Source of the DNA: CAINEC01 sp046303115
Lineage (GTDB): Bacteria > Bacteroidota > Bacteroidia > AKYH767-A > OLB10
Length of the DNA stretch: 14,350 bases
Direction of reading: 5' to 3'
Assembly: GCA_046303115.1 (NCBI GenBank)
Contig: JBKCGZ010000053.1
Location: 1-14,350, forward strand
The first letter of the stretch is position 1. Each line of letters opens with the position of its first letter. The notes under the pieces are model-generated. The model did no database searches. It had not been told where the DNA came from and saw only the letters and a program-made list of their open reading frames with translations. Of this stretch, positions 9,301-14,350 are shown piece after piece. The position numbers and the translations under genes are program-made.

Positions 9301-9338
9301 ATGCTGATTATAAAGGAACGGTAATGCTAAATCGCTAA
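3381..9338 (+). CDS. giant secreted multi-module (Ig/PKD-like) adhesin-like protein with T9SS type B C-terminal domain
   Basis: The 1985-residue product begins with a Sec signal peptide (MKKLLLAVFYCIGAFLM, then TASA before Thr25, an AxA cleavage site). Residues about 25-310 form an N-terminal domain starting 'THLMGGNMTYEYLG', a beginning I associate with very large Bacteroidota surface proteins. Then come an isolated Ig/cadherin-like domain (about 310-413), a PKD-like module (about 415-502), eight modules of 82-84 residues (503-1167), two shorter modules (about 1168-1324), three PKD-like modules (about 1325-1586), three modules of exactly 76 residues (1587-1814), and a PKD domain (1815-1900) with the hallmark 'YEWNFGDGT'. 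Residues 1901-1985 are the C-terminal domain: 'IPNIFTPNNDGIND', 'WEIYNRWGTKVY', 'PAGTYFYILKA', the gliding-motility-associated (CHU_C, type B T9SS) signal. The protein should cross the outer membrane by T9SS and remain cell-surface attached or be released. Ser/Thr/Asn/Gly-rich modules suggest adhesion or gliding, as for SprB-like proteins; no enzymatic domain is seen. It is monocistronic and ends at a strong terminator. Confidence 0.9.
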   Translation: MKKLLLAVFYCIGAFLMTTQTASATHLMGGNMTYEYLGLNSGTGLYDYRVTLKIYRLCDPGSSQLPISTSLGAYQNNPGNPNLKQRIALATLNLISQQAIVPPNAGASCSFAPNVCVEEGVYQTTISVPANTTGYYFMADRCCRNNNIDNLNNPGATGQAYYAYAPNPTIDNNSPTFAVPPVPFICANDTVSILNQAIDVDGDSLSYAFVTPYAGISSSGSPNPTAPTNYTWPIPTVTYATNFSNTTPFGLNSYAAIDATTGLGVYVSPNQGYYVVAVEISEYRNGVLIGVSRLDIQIIVITCPTNPAPAISSSQTTYTIQEGQTLCFNVGYTDPNGDSLFLTHTGDIFNSTLVNPTATLANASGDSVVSSQFCWTTSCNQGRTTPYQFSTSATDNGCPAKVTNTVYTINVINTPAPTVMNGPDTLCLNAATGIAYSVASTSGYTYQWLVTNGSQVSGTNTASATVNFTSSGLATVSIIALNPFGCPSDTLTKTVFIKPQPSAIAGSDVSFCSGGSATLGTSTTSGYSYSWSPATNLSSGSISNPVVTIGNTGTAPSSTTYILTTTFDGCTNKDTVVVTSNPFPVANAGNNASICSGSSAPLGTLATTGYTYSWTPSSGLSNGSISNPVFSLTNTGNVPDTLQYVVLVSNGFSCSTTDTVQVIVRPVPTAVAGIDTIFCSGGSGTIGSVTTSGYAYSWSPSTGLTSPTGSSSTVSLTNSTTANDTVSYILTTTWFGCTAKDTVKVIVKPVPTANAGSNLYLCSGVNGQLGTISTSGYNYTWTPATGLSNPNVSNPIVSLTNNGITTDTTFYYLNTDLAGCQNYDTVRVVIGPVPTANAGLNQTICSGQSVTIGTTATSGYTYSWSPATGLNSTTLSDPTSSATNSGSSPITITYSVIATWFGCKDTATVDVTIKPVPVSVAGNNQLLCSGSTVQLGGTTTNGYTYVWTPGTNLNDSLISNPTLTDTTTGLTPDTLLYSVTTELNGCISSDTVQVVLSPVPTAQAGNDITFCSGQSGTIGDLAISNYNYSWSPATGLGNASQASTSVTLTNNTTAVITNNYILTTNLFGCIDNDTVAVNVKPLPISEAGAAVSSCDGDTVTIGAIATNGYTYVWTPGAGLSSDTSATTQVYISNTGAAASTVYYTVTTTLNGCTTSDSVAVTSNPLPIVTAQAAPAAICFGQSTSITASGATSYNWVELANPGVSVGTGSTLSVTPQSTTTYIVEGTSSVNCINYDTITITVNPLPIVQILSASTDLCNGDTLTLTASGATTYNWIDLTSGNSLGSSSTINVFPSANTSYALVGTDGNSCVNSDTIDVTVNPAPTINAITGTLSVCPGSNGVQYWVVNPNSTSIYNWFVTNGTIATGQGNDTISIDWSGTQSPAIISVIEVTDLGCPSDSVQLQVNINIVLDPVAPTGASTLCADLAQNIPYSTTNTPGSIYTWHIQGGSIVSGDGTSNVIVDWNVTGPQVVALWYDENSTTIDTVCAGVSDTLYVTINPTPITSAITGNNAICVGDSSTFSVVNTIGSTYNWSITGGTLNNISTSNTISATLTTVPGATITVQETNSYGCIGTPVTYNVTVNALPNADAGTNDTICNGTTTVLNASGGTSYTWTTNSTLDNLTISNPVANPSSTTTYYVLVTDANGCKNSDSVTVLVNQLPNVIASSNAAICIGASTTITGSGATNYSWSPATGLDNSNISNPTANPTSTTTYVVIGTDNNGCSNSDSTTITVNPLPTAVVSTGGIICNGGSISLTASGGTSYSWTPATGLNNATIDNPIASPTTTTTYTVIVTDANGCTDDDQVTVDVNDQPVASFAIDSAITVIGCEGVEITLINNSTFALNYEWNFGDGTTSIDANPNHIFAFGSSNGITLIAYNNQCSDTLVTPFSPGQLADYFSNIPNIFTPNNDGINDCFNLGANTKFEDCSSWEIYNRWGTKVYTSSTAQPCWNGKKDNTGEDQPAGTYFYILKAGNADYKGTVMLNR
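4887..6881 (+). repeat. eight tandem ~249-bp coding modules (residues 503-1167) arranged as four two-module units
   Basis: Eight consecutive modules of 83 residues (one of 84) share the plan: AG near residue 3, CSG at residues 10-12, a Gly-Tyr-x-Tyr-x-Trp strand near 24-29, 'P.TGL', then Gly-Cys near 67-68, 'DTV.V' and a 'P.P' linker. Odd modules (1, 3, 5, 7) have 'YSWSP'; even modules (2, 4, 6, 8) have 'WTP' instead. DNA identity also follows even-numbered spacing (see the 35-bp repeat pair), which indicates expansion by two-module, about 498-bp units. Confidence 0.85.
6196..6728 (+). repeat. 35-bp perfect direct repeat pair inside modules 6 and 8 of the giant gene
   Basis: Bases 6196-6230 and 6694-6728 are identical over 35 bp, 498 bp apart, which is exactly two 249-bp modules. 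They encode 'TNGYTYVWTPG' in modules 6 and 8. A near-identical stretch encoding 'YSWSPATGL' at 5964 and 6462 has the same 498-bp spacing, and a 17-bp identity at 5561 and 6557 is 996 bp (four modules) apart. Such repeats mark recent duplication or gene conversion and are substrates for module gain or loss. Confidence 0.85.
8139..8822 (+). repeat. three tandem 228-bp coding modules (residues 1587-1814)
   Basis: Three consecutive modules are each exactly 76 residues, with cysteines at positions 10 and 61 of each. They share 'SGGTSY.W' or close variants near 20-27, 'NP.A.P..TTTY' near 40-51, 'TD.NGC' near 56-61, and a Pro-containing linker. They are shorter relatives of the 83-residue modules, lacking about seven residues in the region between 'TGL' and the next strand. 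Confidence 0.85.
9081..9335 (+). other. type B T9SS C-terminal sorting domain (CHU_C / gliding-motility-associated) of the giant protein
   Basis: The last 85 residues contain the three family blocks: 'FTPNNDGIND' at the start, 'WEIYNRWGTKVY' in the middle, and 'PAGTYFYILKA' with 'YKGTVMLNR' at the end. In known type B proteins this domain targets the protein to the type IX secretion channel and is not always cleaved. Three cysteines are present, unlike the two per module elsewhere in this protein. Confidence 0.93.
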
Positions 9339-9355
9339 TAATTTATAACTAATTG

Positions 9356-9386
9356 AAACGGAGCTCAAAAAGCTCCGTTTTTTTTT
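9356..9386 (+). terminator. Rho-independent terminator after the giant adhesin gene
   Basis: A perfect 10-bp stem (9356-9365 with 9371-9380) closes a CAAAA loop and is followed by an unbroken T tract to 9386. It lies 17 nt after the stop and should separate the adhesin transcript from the kinase gene. Confidence 0.93.
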
Positions 9387-9429
9387 AACCTTTTTTATTT
9401 GATTTCGTACAACGCTTGAATTAAAAGCA

Positions 9430-12400
9430 ATGCCTTATGCTTTCAAAAGGATAATTACTATGGTTAAATTTAAAACGGGAACCTTCAGAAGGATAGATAA
9501 GAAAATTGAGAGTTCTTTTTTCATGGTATTGGCAGTTGCCATCCTAAGTGTATTTATTAGTTATTTCGTTATTAAAACAAATCAGGATAAAACAGCTGAT
9601 TTAATCAACAAAACAAATCCAACGTTACTACAAATTAATAAGCTACAGCTTTTAGTTCACAACTCAGCATTTTATACTACTAATGCAGTTTATAATTACA
9701 AGCAACGTTTTTACTTAGATAGTTTACAGCAACTAAAGAACACCGATTATACTAAAATCAAGACGAAGATTCTTGCTCTTAATAAAGTTGATAATCCTGA
9801 TTATATTGCACTGAACAATTGTATCAATCAATATGAGCGAGTCTTAAAAGCCGAGAATAATTTGCTCTATTCACTTTATGCAGCAATTGACAATGGCGAT
9901 TCAGCGTATATCGCTACATCTAAAATCGAATTACAACAAACTATACTTCCTCTATCTAACCAGCTCAGCTATCAATTAAAAAAGATTTCAAGTAAGCAAG
10001 CCAGTTTATTAATTAGTATTCAAGATGAGATGTTATATAGCTACAACTGGATTTTAATCGTAGTTGTTGGCCTTTCCATCATGTTATTGGTTTTAATGTT
10101 GAATGCTGCTTTCATTATTAAGAAACAAATTGTTCGTCCAGTATTGAAAGTGCAAAGCTCATTAATACAATTAGGACGAGGAGAACTTCCGGAAATCAAT
10201 ATTGAAACACCAGACAATGCTATTGGTGTTATGATAAAAGAATTAAAAAAATCAATTGGAAGTTTAAGAAAAAAAGCTGCCTTTGTTGAAGAAATTGGGA
10301 AAGGAAATTTCTATCAAGAGTTCGAGCCTCTAAGTGATAAAGATGTGCAGGGGAAAGCTTTGATTGAAATGCGTAACCGACTTGCATTATCGCATGAGTC
10401 AGAAAAACTACGCAGATGGCAACATGATGGGTTAGTACAGCTAAACGAGATCATGCGAACGAGCAACAAAGATTTTGCAGACTTACTTGAAAAAATAATT
10501 GAGACAATTGTAAATCATATAAAGGTAGATCAGGCTGCAATATTTCTTTTACACAATGAAGACATGAATGATTTACACATTCAACTTGGTGCTTACTATA
10601 ATTTAAATTCTAAAATTTTAAATAGTAAACGCTACGAGTTAAAATCAAGTTTGATTGGAAGAGTACTCGAGACAAAAACAACAATTGTTACAGCTAATTC
10701 CTATGATCCTTATTTTACAATTGAATATCCCGATTGCAATGAATCATCTCATTGTAATATCGTAGTTATTCCATTAATTACAAGTGGAACTGTAGTAGGT
10801 GCAATACAAGTTGCGAAGCTAGAATCATTCATTAATGAAGAGATTGAGTTGCTGGAGAAAATGGCAGAACCTATTGCTGCCAGCTTGTATAATGTAAGAG
10901 CCAACTTAAAAACTAATCAGTTATTAATTGAATCACGCAAGCAAGCTGAAGAACTAGCTTATCAGGAGCAAGAATTGAAAAAAATAAACAACGAGCTAAT
11001 ACAAAAGTCGGAATTACTTGAAGCCAGTGAAGAGGAATTAAAATACCAACAAGAAGAGTTAAAGAAAGTCAATTTAATATTAGAAGAAAAGGCGAAACTA
11101 CTTGAAGAAAAAAACAATGCTATTGAAGAAGCGCGTAAGCATATCACAGCGAAAGCACAACAATTAGAGCAAAGCAATAAATACAAATCGGCTTTCCTTG
11201 CAAATATGAGTCATGAGTTAAGAACTCCGTTGAACAGTATCTTGATTCTTGCAAAGCTTTTATCTGAAGATAAAATAAATCATTTAAATGAAAAACAACG
11301 AGAGCATGCACAGGTAATATATAAATCGGGTAGTGATTTATTGATGCTGATTAATGATATTCTTGATCTTTCAAAAATTGAAGCGGGTAAACTTGACTTA
11401 CAATTTGAGCAGCTTCCTGTTGATGAAATAATGGATGATATCAATTCATTATTTATTGAATTAGCCAATGAGAATAAAATCAATTTCAAAATTGAAACAA
11501 CAATTAATTCGAAAGAGTTGATTACAACCGATCGTATACGTACTGAACAAATTCTCAAAAATCTACTATCGAATGCATTCAAATTTACACCTGCAAATGG
11601 AGAAGTAAAATTAAAATTCGACTTTGATACTAATAAACAAAATTTAATAATTCAAGTAAGTGATAGTGGGATTGGTATTCCGCTTGAAAAACAATCACTC
11701 ATTTTTGATGCATTTCAGCAAGCTGATGGATCTACGAGTAGAAAATTTGGTGGTACAGGTTTAGGACTTGCCATTTGTAAGGAACTGACGATGATGATGG
11801 GTGGTAAAATTGAACTAACTAGTGAATCAGGGAAAGGCAGCTGCTTCAAAATAATATTACCACAAATAAATGTAGATGTTATTCAAAAGAAAAATAATGA
11901 TTCAATAACACACCCTGAAGAATTAGAAGCAGTACCTGTAGATGAAAGTAAAAAGAATCTAGTTTTGATTGTAGAAGATGATATCGTTTTTGCAAGTGTA
12001 TTAGCTGAATATTGCAGAAGATATGAACTAGAATTTATTATTGCTGAAGATGGGCAGAAAGCTGTTGAGCTTACTAGAACCTATAAGCCAACAAGTATCA
12101 TATTAGATCTTATTTTACCAATCATTAATGGTTGGGAATATATTGATATCATCAAAAGTGATGAAGCATTACGAACAATTCCTATTCATGTTATATCAGC
12201 TGCAGAACAAAGCATACAAACAGAAAATTTAAATGTAGAATCGTATTATCCGAAACCAGTTGGCAAAAAAGAATTAGATACTTTATTTGAAATAATTAAG
12301 TATACAGATTATAAACATACCAATATTGCATTTATTGGAAATCCGAATGAAATTGATAATGCCATCATAAAAGGATTTACAGATTCTAATCATCTAGTAA

Positions 12401-13062
12401 AAATTACTTTTATCGAAGATGCCAGTCAATCAATAAAAGATAATACAATTGATTTTGTAATTGTAAGTAGTCAATATGTAATAAATCGAGCTTTTTTATC
12501 GAAACAAATCTTCGAAAACAACGAACTAAGTCATAAACCATTAGTTTACTTCAATGATTCAATTGATGAATGTATCAGAGAAATAAATACCGTTCTTAAT
12601 AAAAACGAATTGCCTTTATTGAATACTATTCAAGAAAGTGACTTAGAAAATGTAGTAGTCAACGAAGATATCTTAAGATTTAAAAGTGTGTTAGTAGTTG
12701 ACGATGATGTAAGAAATATTTATTCGTTAACAAGTATTTTAGAACATGAACAAATGAATATACACACTGCATTTTCAGGTGATGAAGCAATTGAAATATT
12801 AAAAAATAATACCATTGATATCGTATTAATGGATATTATGATGCCTGGTAAAAACGGATTTGACACTATGAGAGCAATTCGAGCGGAAGGTCAATTTAAT
12901 GATTTGCCAATTATTGCGGTTACTGCAAAGGCAATGAAAGGCGACCAAGAGCTATGTATTGAAGCGGGAGCGAATGATTATCTAACAAAACCAATCAATA
13001 CAGAATTATTAATCAGAAAAATGAAACAACAATTAAACACTATAAAAAATGAAAACGCGTAA
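9430..13062 (+). CDS. membrane-bound hybrid sensor histidine kinase with tandem HAMP, GAF and three receiver-like domains
   Basis: The 1210-residue protein has, in order: membrane helix 1 (about 29-48); an all-helical extracytoplasmic sensor (about 50-203, four-helix-bundle-like); membrane helix 2 (about 206-230); HAMP (about 230-283), with a probable second HAMP-like segment ('EEIGKGNF', 'LSDKDVQGKALIEM', about 284-320); GAF (about 347-490); a long coiled coil (about 495-585); HisKA with phosphoacceptor His595 in 'MSHELRTPLNS'; and HATPase with the N box at Asn715, 'DSGIGIP' (745-751) and 'GTGLGL' (775-780). Receiver 1 (about 843-957) has acidic residues 849-851, Asp893 and Lys942. Receiver-like 2 (about 963-1057) lacks the acidic pair and phosphoacceptor. 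Receiver 3 (about 1085-1203) is canonical with Asp1091-1093, Asp1135, Thr1165 and Lys1187. It should autophosphorylate on an unknown extracellular or GAF-sensed signal. ATG 9460 (Met11), preceded by AAAAGGA at 9445-9451, is an equally plausible start. The gene overlaps the next by 14 nt. Confidence 0.93.
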   Translation: MPYAFKRIITMVKFKTGTFRRIDKKIESSFFMVLAVAILSVFISYFVIKTNQDKTADLINKTNPTLLQINKLQLLVHNSAFYTTNAVYNYKQRFYLDSLQQLKNTDYTKIKTKILALNKVDNPDYIALNNCINQYERVLKAENNLLYSLYAAIDNGDSAYIATSKIELQQTILPLSNQLSYQLKKISSKQASLLISIQDEMLYSYNWILIVVVGLSIMLLVLMLNAAFIIKKQIVRPVLKVQSSLIQLGRGELPEINIETPDNAIGVMIKELKKSIGSLRKKAAFVEEIGKGNFYQEFEPLSDKDVQGKALIEMRNRLALSHESEKLRRWQHDGLVQLNEIMRTSNKDFADLLEKIIETIVNHIKVDQAAIFLLHNEDMNDLHIQLGAYYNLNSKILNSKRYELKSSLIGRVLETKTTIVTANSYDPYFTIEYPDCNESSHCNIVVIPLITSGTVVGAIQVAKLESFINEEIELLEKMAEPIAASLYNVRANLKTNQLLIESRKQAEELAYQEQELKKINNELIQKSELLEASEEELKYQQEELKKVNLILEEKAKLLEEKNNAIEEARKHITAKAQQLEQSNKYKSAFLANMSHELRTPLNSILILAKLLSEDKINHLNEKQREHAQVIYKSGSDLLMLINDILDLSKIEAGKLDLQFEQLPVDEIMDDINSLFIELANENKINFKIETTINSKELITTDRIRTEQILKNLLSNAFKFTPANGEVKLKFDFDTNKQNLIIQVSDSGIGIPLEKQSLIFDAFQQADGSTSRKFGGTGLGLAICKELTMMMGGKIELTSESGKGSCFKIILPQINVDVIQKKNNDSITHPEELEAVPVDESKKNLVLIVEDDIVFASVLAEYCRRYELEFIIAEDGQKAVELTRTYKPTSIILDLILPIINGWEYIDIIKSDEALRTIPIHVISAAEQSIQTENLNVESYYPKPVGKKELDTLFEIIKYTDYKHTNIAFIGNPNEIDNAIIKGFTDSNHLVKITFIEDASQSIKDNTIDFVIVSSQYVINRAFLSKQIFENNELSHKPLVYFNDSIDECIREINTVLNKNELPLLNTIQESDLENVVVNEDILRFKSVLVVDDDVRNIYSLTSILEHEQMNIHTAFSGDEAIEILKNNTIDIVLMDIMMPGKNGFDTMRAIRAEGQFNDLPIIAVTAKAMKGDQELCIEAGANDYLTKPINTELLIRKMKQQLNTIKNENA

Positions 13063-13459
13063 AGAAAGTAAAATACTTATCGTACATCAGCGACCACAAT
13101 TTATGCTAGCACTAGAGGCTGCACTAAAAAAACCGCACAGAATATTTTTAAACGCTACTTCGGCATTAGAAACTTTATCTATGACAAGTATCGATGATGT
13201 TGATCTTATCATATTAGATACTCAAATGGAGGATGCAGATGTCATTTCATTAACGGGCATTTTAAAATTACAAGATAAGACGAAGAATATCCCCTATATT
13301 ATTTTGAATGAAACTCCATCGATAATCGAACATTACTTTAAGTCGTGGCCTGAGGGCAGCGTAGACTTTTTGGTTTATCCTATAGATGGTAGTAAAATCG
13401 AAAACTCAGTAAGTAAGTTTGAACAATCAAATTTCACTTGGAAAGTAAAAGTAAAATAA
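13049..13459 (+). CDS. degenerate single-domain receiver (pseudo-response regulator)
   Basis: The 136-residue protein consists almost entirely of one receiver-like alpha/beta domain: 'SKILIVHQ' (strand 1), 'DLIILDTQM' (strand 3), 'IPYIILNET' (strand 4) and 'VDFLVYPID' (strand 5). Asp57 stands at the phosphoacceptor place. The acidic pair that normally binds Mg2+ after strand 1 is replaced by His-Gln, the switch Thr/Ser after strand 4 is Asn, and the conserved Lys before the strand-5 proline is Tyr. Conventional phosphorylation is therefore doubtful, although Asp57 remains. There is no DNA-binding or enzymatic output domain. Its ATG at 13049 lies inside the 3' end of the kinase gene (14-nt overlap, different frame), so translation is probably coupled. 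It may act as a protein-protein adaptor or phosphate-independent partner of the kinase. It may alternatively be a decayed receiver. A terminator follows. Confidence 0.78.
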   Translation: MKTRKESKILIVHQRPQFMLALEAALKKPHRIFLNATSALETLSMTSIDDVDLIILDTQMEDADVISLTGILKLQDKTKNIPYIILNETPSIIEHYFKSWPEGSVDFLVYPIDGSKIENSVSKFEQSNFTWKVKVK

Positions 13460-13461
13460 CT

Positions 13462-13495
13462 CAAAGCCCCGACGATGTAAGTTGGGGCTTTGTTG
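13462..13495 (+). terminator. Rho-independent terminator after the kinase/pseudo-receiver pair
   Basis: A 12-bp stem (13462-13473 with 13481-13492, one G-U pair) with a GATGTAA loop starts 3 nt after the stop. The T tract is broken (TTTGTTGTTTT), so termination may be less complete than at the other sites. Confidence 0.85.
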
Positions 13496-13519
13496 TTTTA
13501 TAGGCATTGACTACTTTTA
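13489..13519 (+). promoter_or_regulatory. weak promoter candidate for the glycosyltransferase gene
   Basis: TTTG (13489-13492) and TACTTTTA (13512-13519) are 19 nt apart, good spacing for a -33/-7 pair, but the -7 box has A in place of the final G and the -33 box overlaps the terminator stem. The predicted start would fall almost at the ATG (13527), giving a nearly leaderless message; read-through from the kinase operon is the alternative. Confidence 0.25.
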
Positions 13520-13526
13520 TCCAATA

Positions 13527-14350
13527 ATGAAATGGTTACAGCCAGCTAACGCAAATTGGATTCTTACAATATCAATTACGGTATTCGTATTAATTCATTT
13601 GTTATTCATCAATCTACCTCCTTGTAGCATACATGTATGGCGACAATGCAATACGCTTTCTGTTGCACAAAACTTCTACGATGAAAGTTATAATATCCTC
13701 GAGCCGCGAGTCGACAGAAGATTTGAAGGCGATGGAATTACTGGAACTGCTTTCCCTCTTTATGAATGGATATTAGCGATAATTTACAAATTCACTGGGG
13801 TACATTATTGGGTCCATCGAGTGCTATCCTTGTTGCTTACCATAACAGCAATTATTTTTTCATTTTTATTTCTGAATAATATTGCTAGGAACAAGTTAGC
13901 TGCTTCCATCGCGAGTAGTTTATTATTGTGGACACCTGAATTATTTTATCATAGTATAAATGCGATACCTGATATTCTCGGGCTGTGTGCAGGTTTTATC
14001 AGTTTGTACTTTTATTCAAAAAAAGATTGCAATGAATTATCAATCACGTTATCGTTTTTGTTTTTAACCATTAGTGGATTAATAAAAATTCAATACTTAA
14101 TGATTGGAGTATTTCATTTAGTAGAATTTATAAAATCGAAAAGCATAATAAAGAAATTAATAGGACAAGACATTTTGATTTTTATTTGTGGACTTTTTTG
14201 CGTGACAGCAGTATTTAGTTGGTATAAGTACTCGTTAGATTTAATAGAAAAATCAAACTTACGTGATATTGGTATTGAATTAAGACCAGCAGCTAATTTG
14301 TCGATTGCATTAGAGACAGTCAAGAAAAATCTAATTAGTGATTTCCCTGA
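13527..14350 (+). CDS. polytopic GT-C-type glycosyltransferase (family 39-like), 3' truncated by window edge
   Basis: The frame from ATG 13527 is open to the last base (274 codons and no stop), so the C-terminal part is missing. The first residues lead into a membrane helix (about 11-30), followed by an extracytoplasmic loop containing 'HVWRQCNTLSVAQNFY' (about 36-51), 'EPRVDRRFEGDGITGTAFP' (about 59-77) and 'YEWILAIIYKF', then several more hydrophobic helices (about 98-116, 120-136, 146-164, 169-188, 215-234). This matches Bacteroidota membrane glycosyltransferases that take sugar from a polyprenyl-phosphate donor (PMT/ArnT-like GT-C fold). In relatives I recall, an Asp often follows 'WRQ' by two residues; here it is Asn42. 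The acceptor is unknown: cell-surface polysaccharide, lipid A or secreted protein are all possible. The gene starts 67 nt after the pseudo-receiver stop, across a terminator. Confidence 0.75.
   Translation, partial: MKWLQPANANWILTISITVFVLIHLLFINLPPCSIHVWRQCNTLSVAQNFYDESYNILEPRVDRRFEGDGITGTAFPLYEWILAIIYKFTGVHYWVHRVLSLLLTITAIIFSFLFLNNIARNKLAASIASSLLLWTPELFYHSINAIPDILGLCAGFISLYFYSKKDCNELSITLSFLFLTISGLIKIQYLMIGVFHLVEFIKSKSIIKKLIGQDILIFICGLFCVTAVFSWYKYSLDLIEKSNLRDIGIELRPAANLSIALETVKKNLISDFP

Noticed and set aside
10962..11582. two - strand open frames opposite the kinase coiled coil and HisKA region
   Set aside because: Ser/Phe- and Ile/Ser-rich translations are typical antisense products of Glu/Lys-rich coiled-coil codons.
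14114..14323. - strand open frame opposite the glycosyltransferase
   Set aside because: The + strand frame is continuous, hydrophobic and family-like; the antisense frame has no support.

Overview
The window reads as chromosomal DNA from a member of the Bacteroidota: AT-rich, TAnnTTTG-type promoter boxes, starts mostly without Shine-Dalgarno sequences, an Omp28-like protein, and a giant secreted protein ending in a type B type IX secretion (T9SS) C-terminal domain. Genus cannot be fixed from the sequence. All genes I can support lie on the + strand. There is no sign of phage, transposon, CRISPR array or plasmid functions.

Layout. 1-342 is the 3' end of an Omp28-like outer-membrane/secreted protein, closed by a strong terminator. 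513-968 and 1059-1661 encode two small exported proteins of unknown function (one with a Sec signal, one a lipoprotein), separated by a GC-rich hairpin containing an 11-bp direct repeat that stands out from the AT-rich surroundings. 1778-2956 is a glutaryl-CoA dehydrogenase with its own promoter. 3092-3162 is tRNA-Cys(GCA) with an upstream -7 box and a downstream terminator. 3381-9338 encodes a 1985-residue secreted adhesin-like protein: signal peptide, N-terminal domain, a long string of Ig/PKD-like beta-sandwich modules, and the T9SS type B C-terminal domain. 9430-13062 encodes a 1210-residue membrane hybrid histidine kinase (two membrane helices, extracytoplasmic sensor, probable tandem HAMP, GAF, coiled coil, HisKA, HATPase, three receiver-like domains). 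It overlaps by 14 nt a gene for a degenerate single-domain receiver (13049-13459), so these two form a translationally linked pair ending at a terminator. 13527 to the window end is the 5' part of a polytopic GT-C-type glycosyltransferase gene with no stop before the edge.

How the parts relate. Terminators after 342, 3162, 9338 and 13459 divide the window into short, mostly single-gene transcription units. The only convincing operon is the hybrid kinase plus the overlapping pseudo-receiver. The giant adhesin is next to the kinase but separated by a strong terminator, so any regulatory link is speculation. The most interesting structures are the higher-order (two-module) repeat organisation of the giant protein, and the kinase/pseudo-receiver pair, which between them carry two canonical and two degenerate receiver domains and no visible DNA-binding output or HPt domain.
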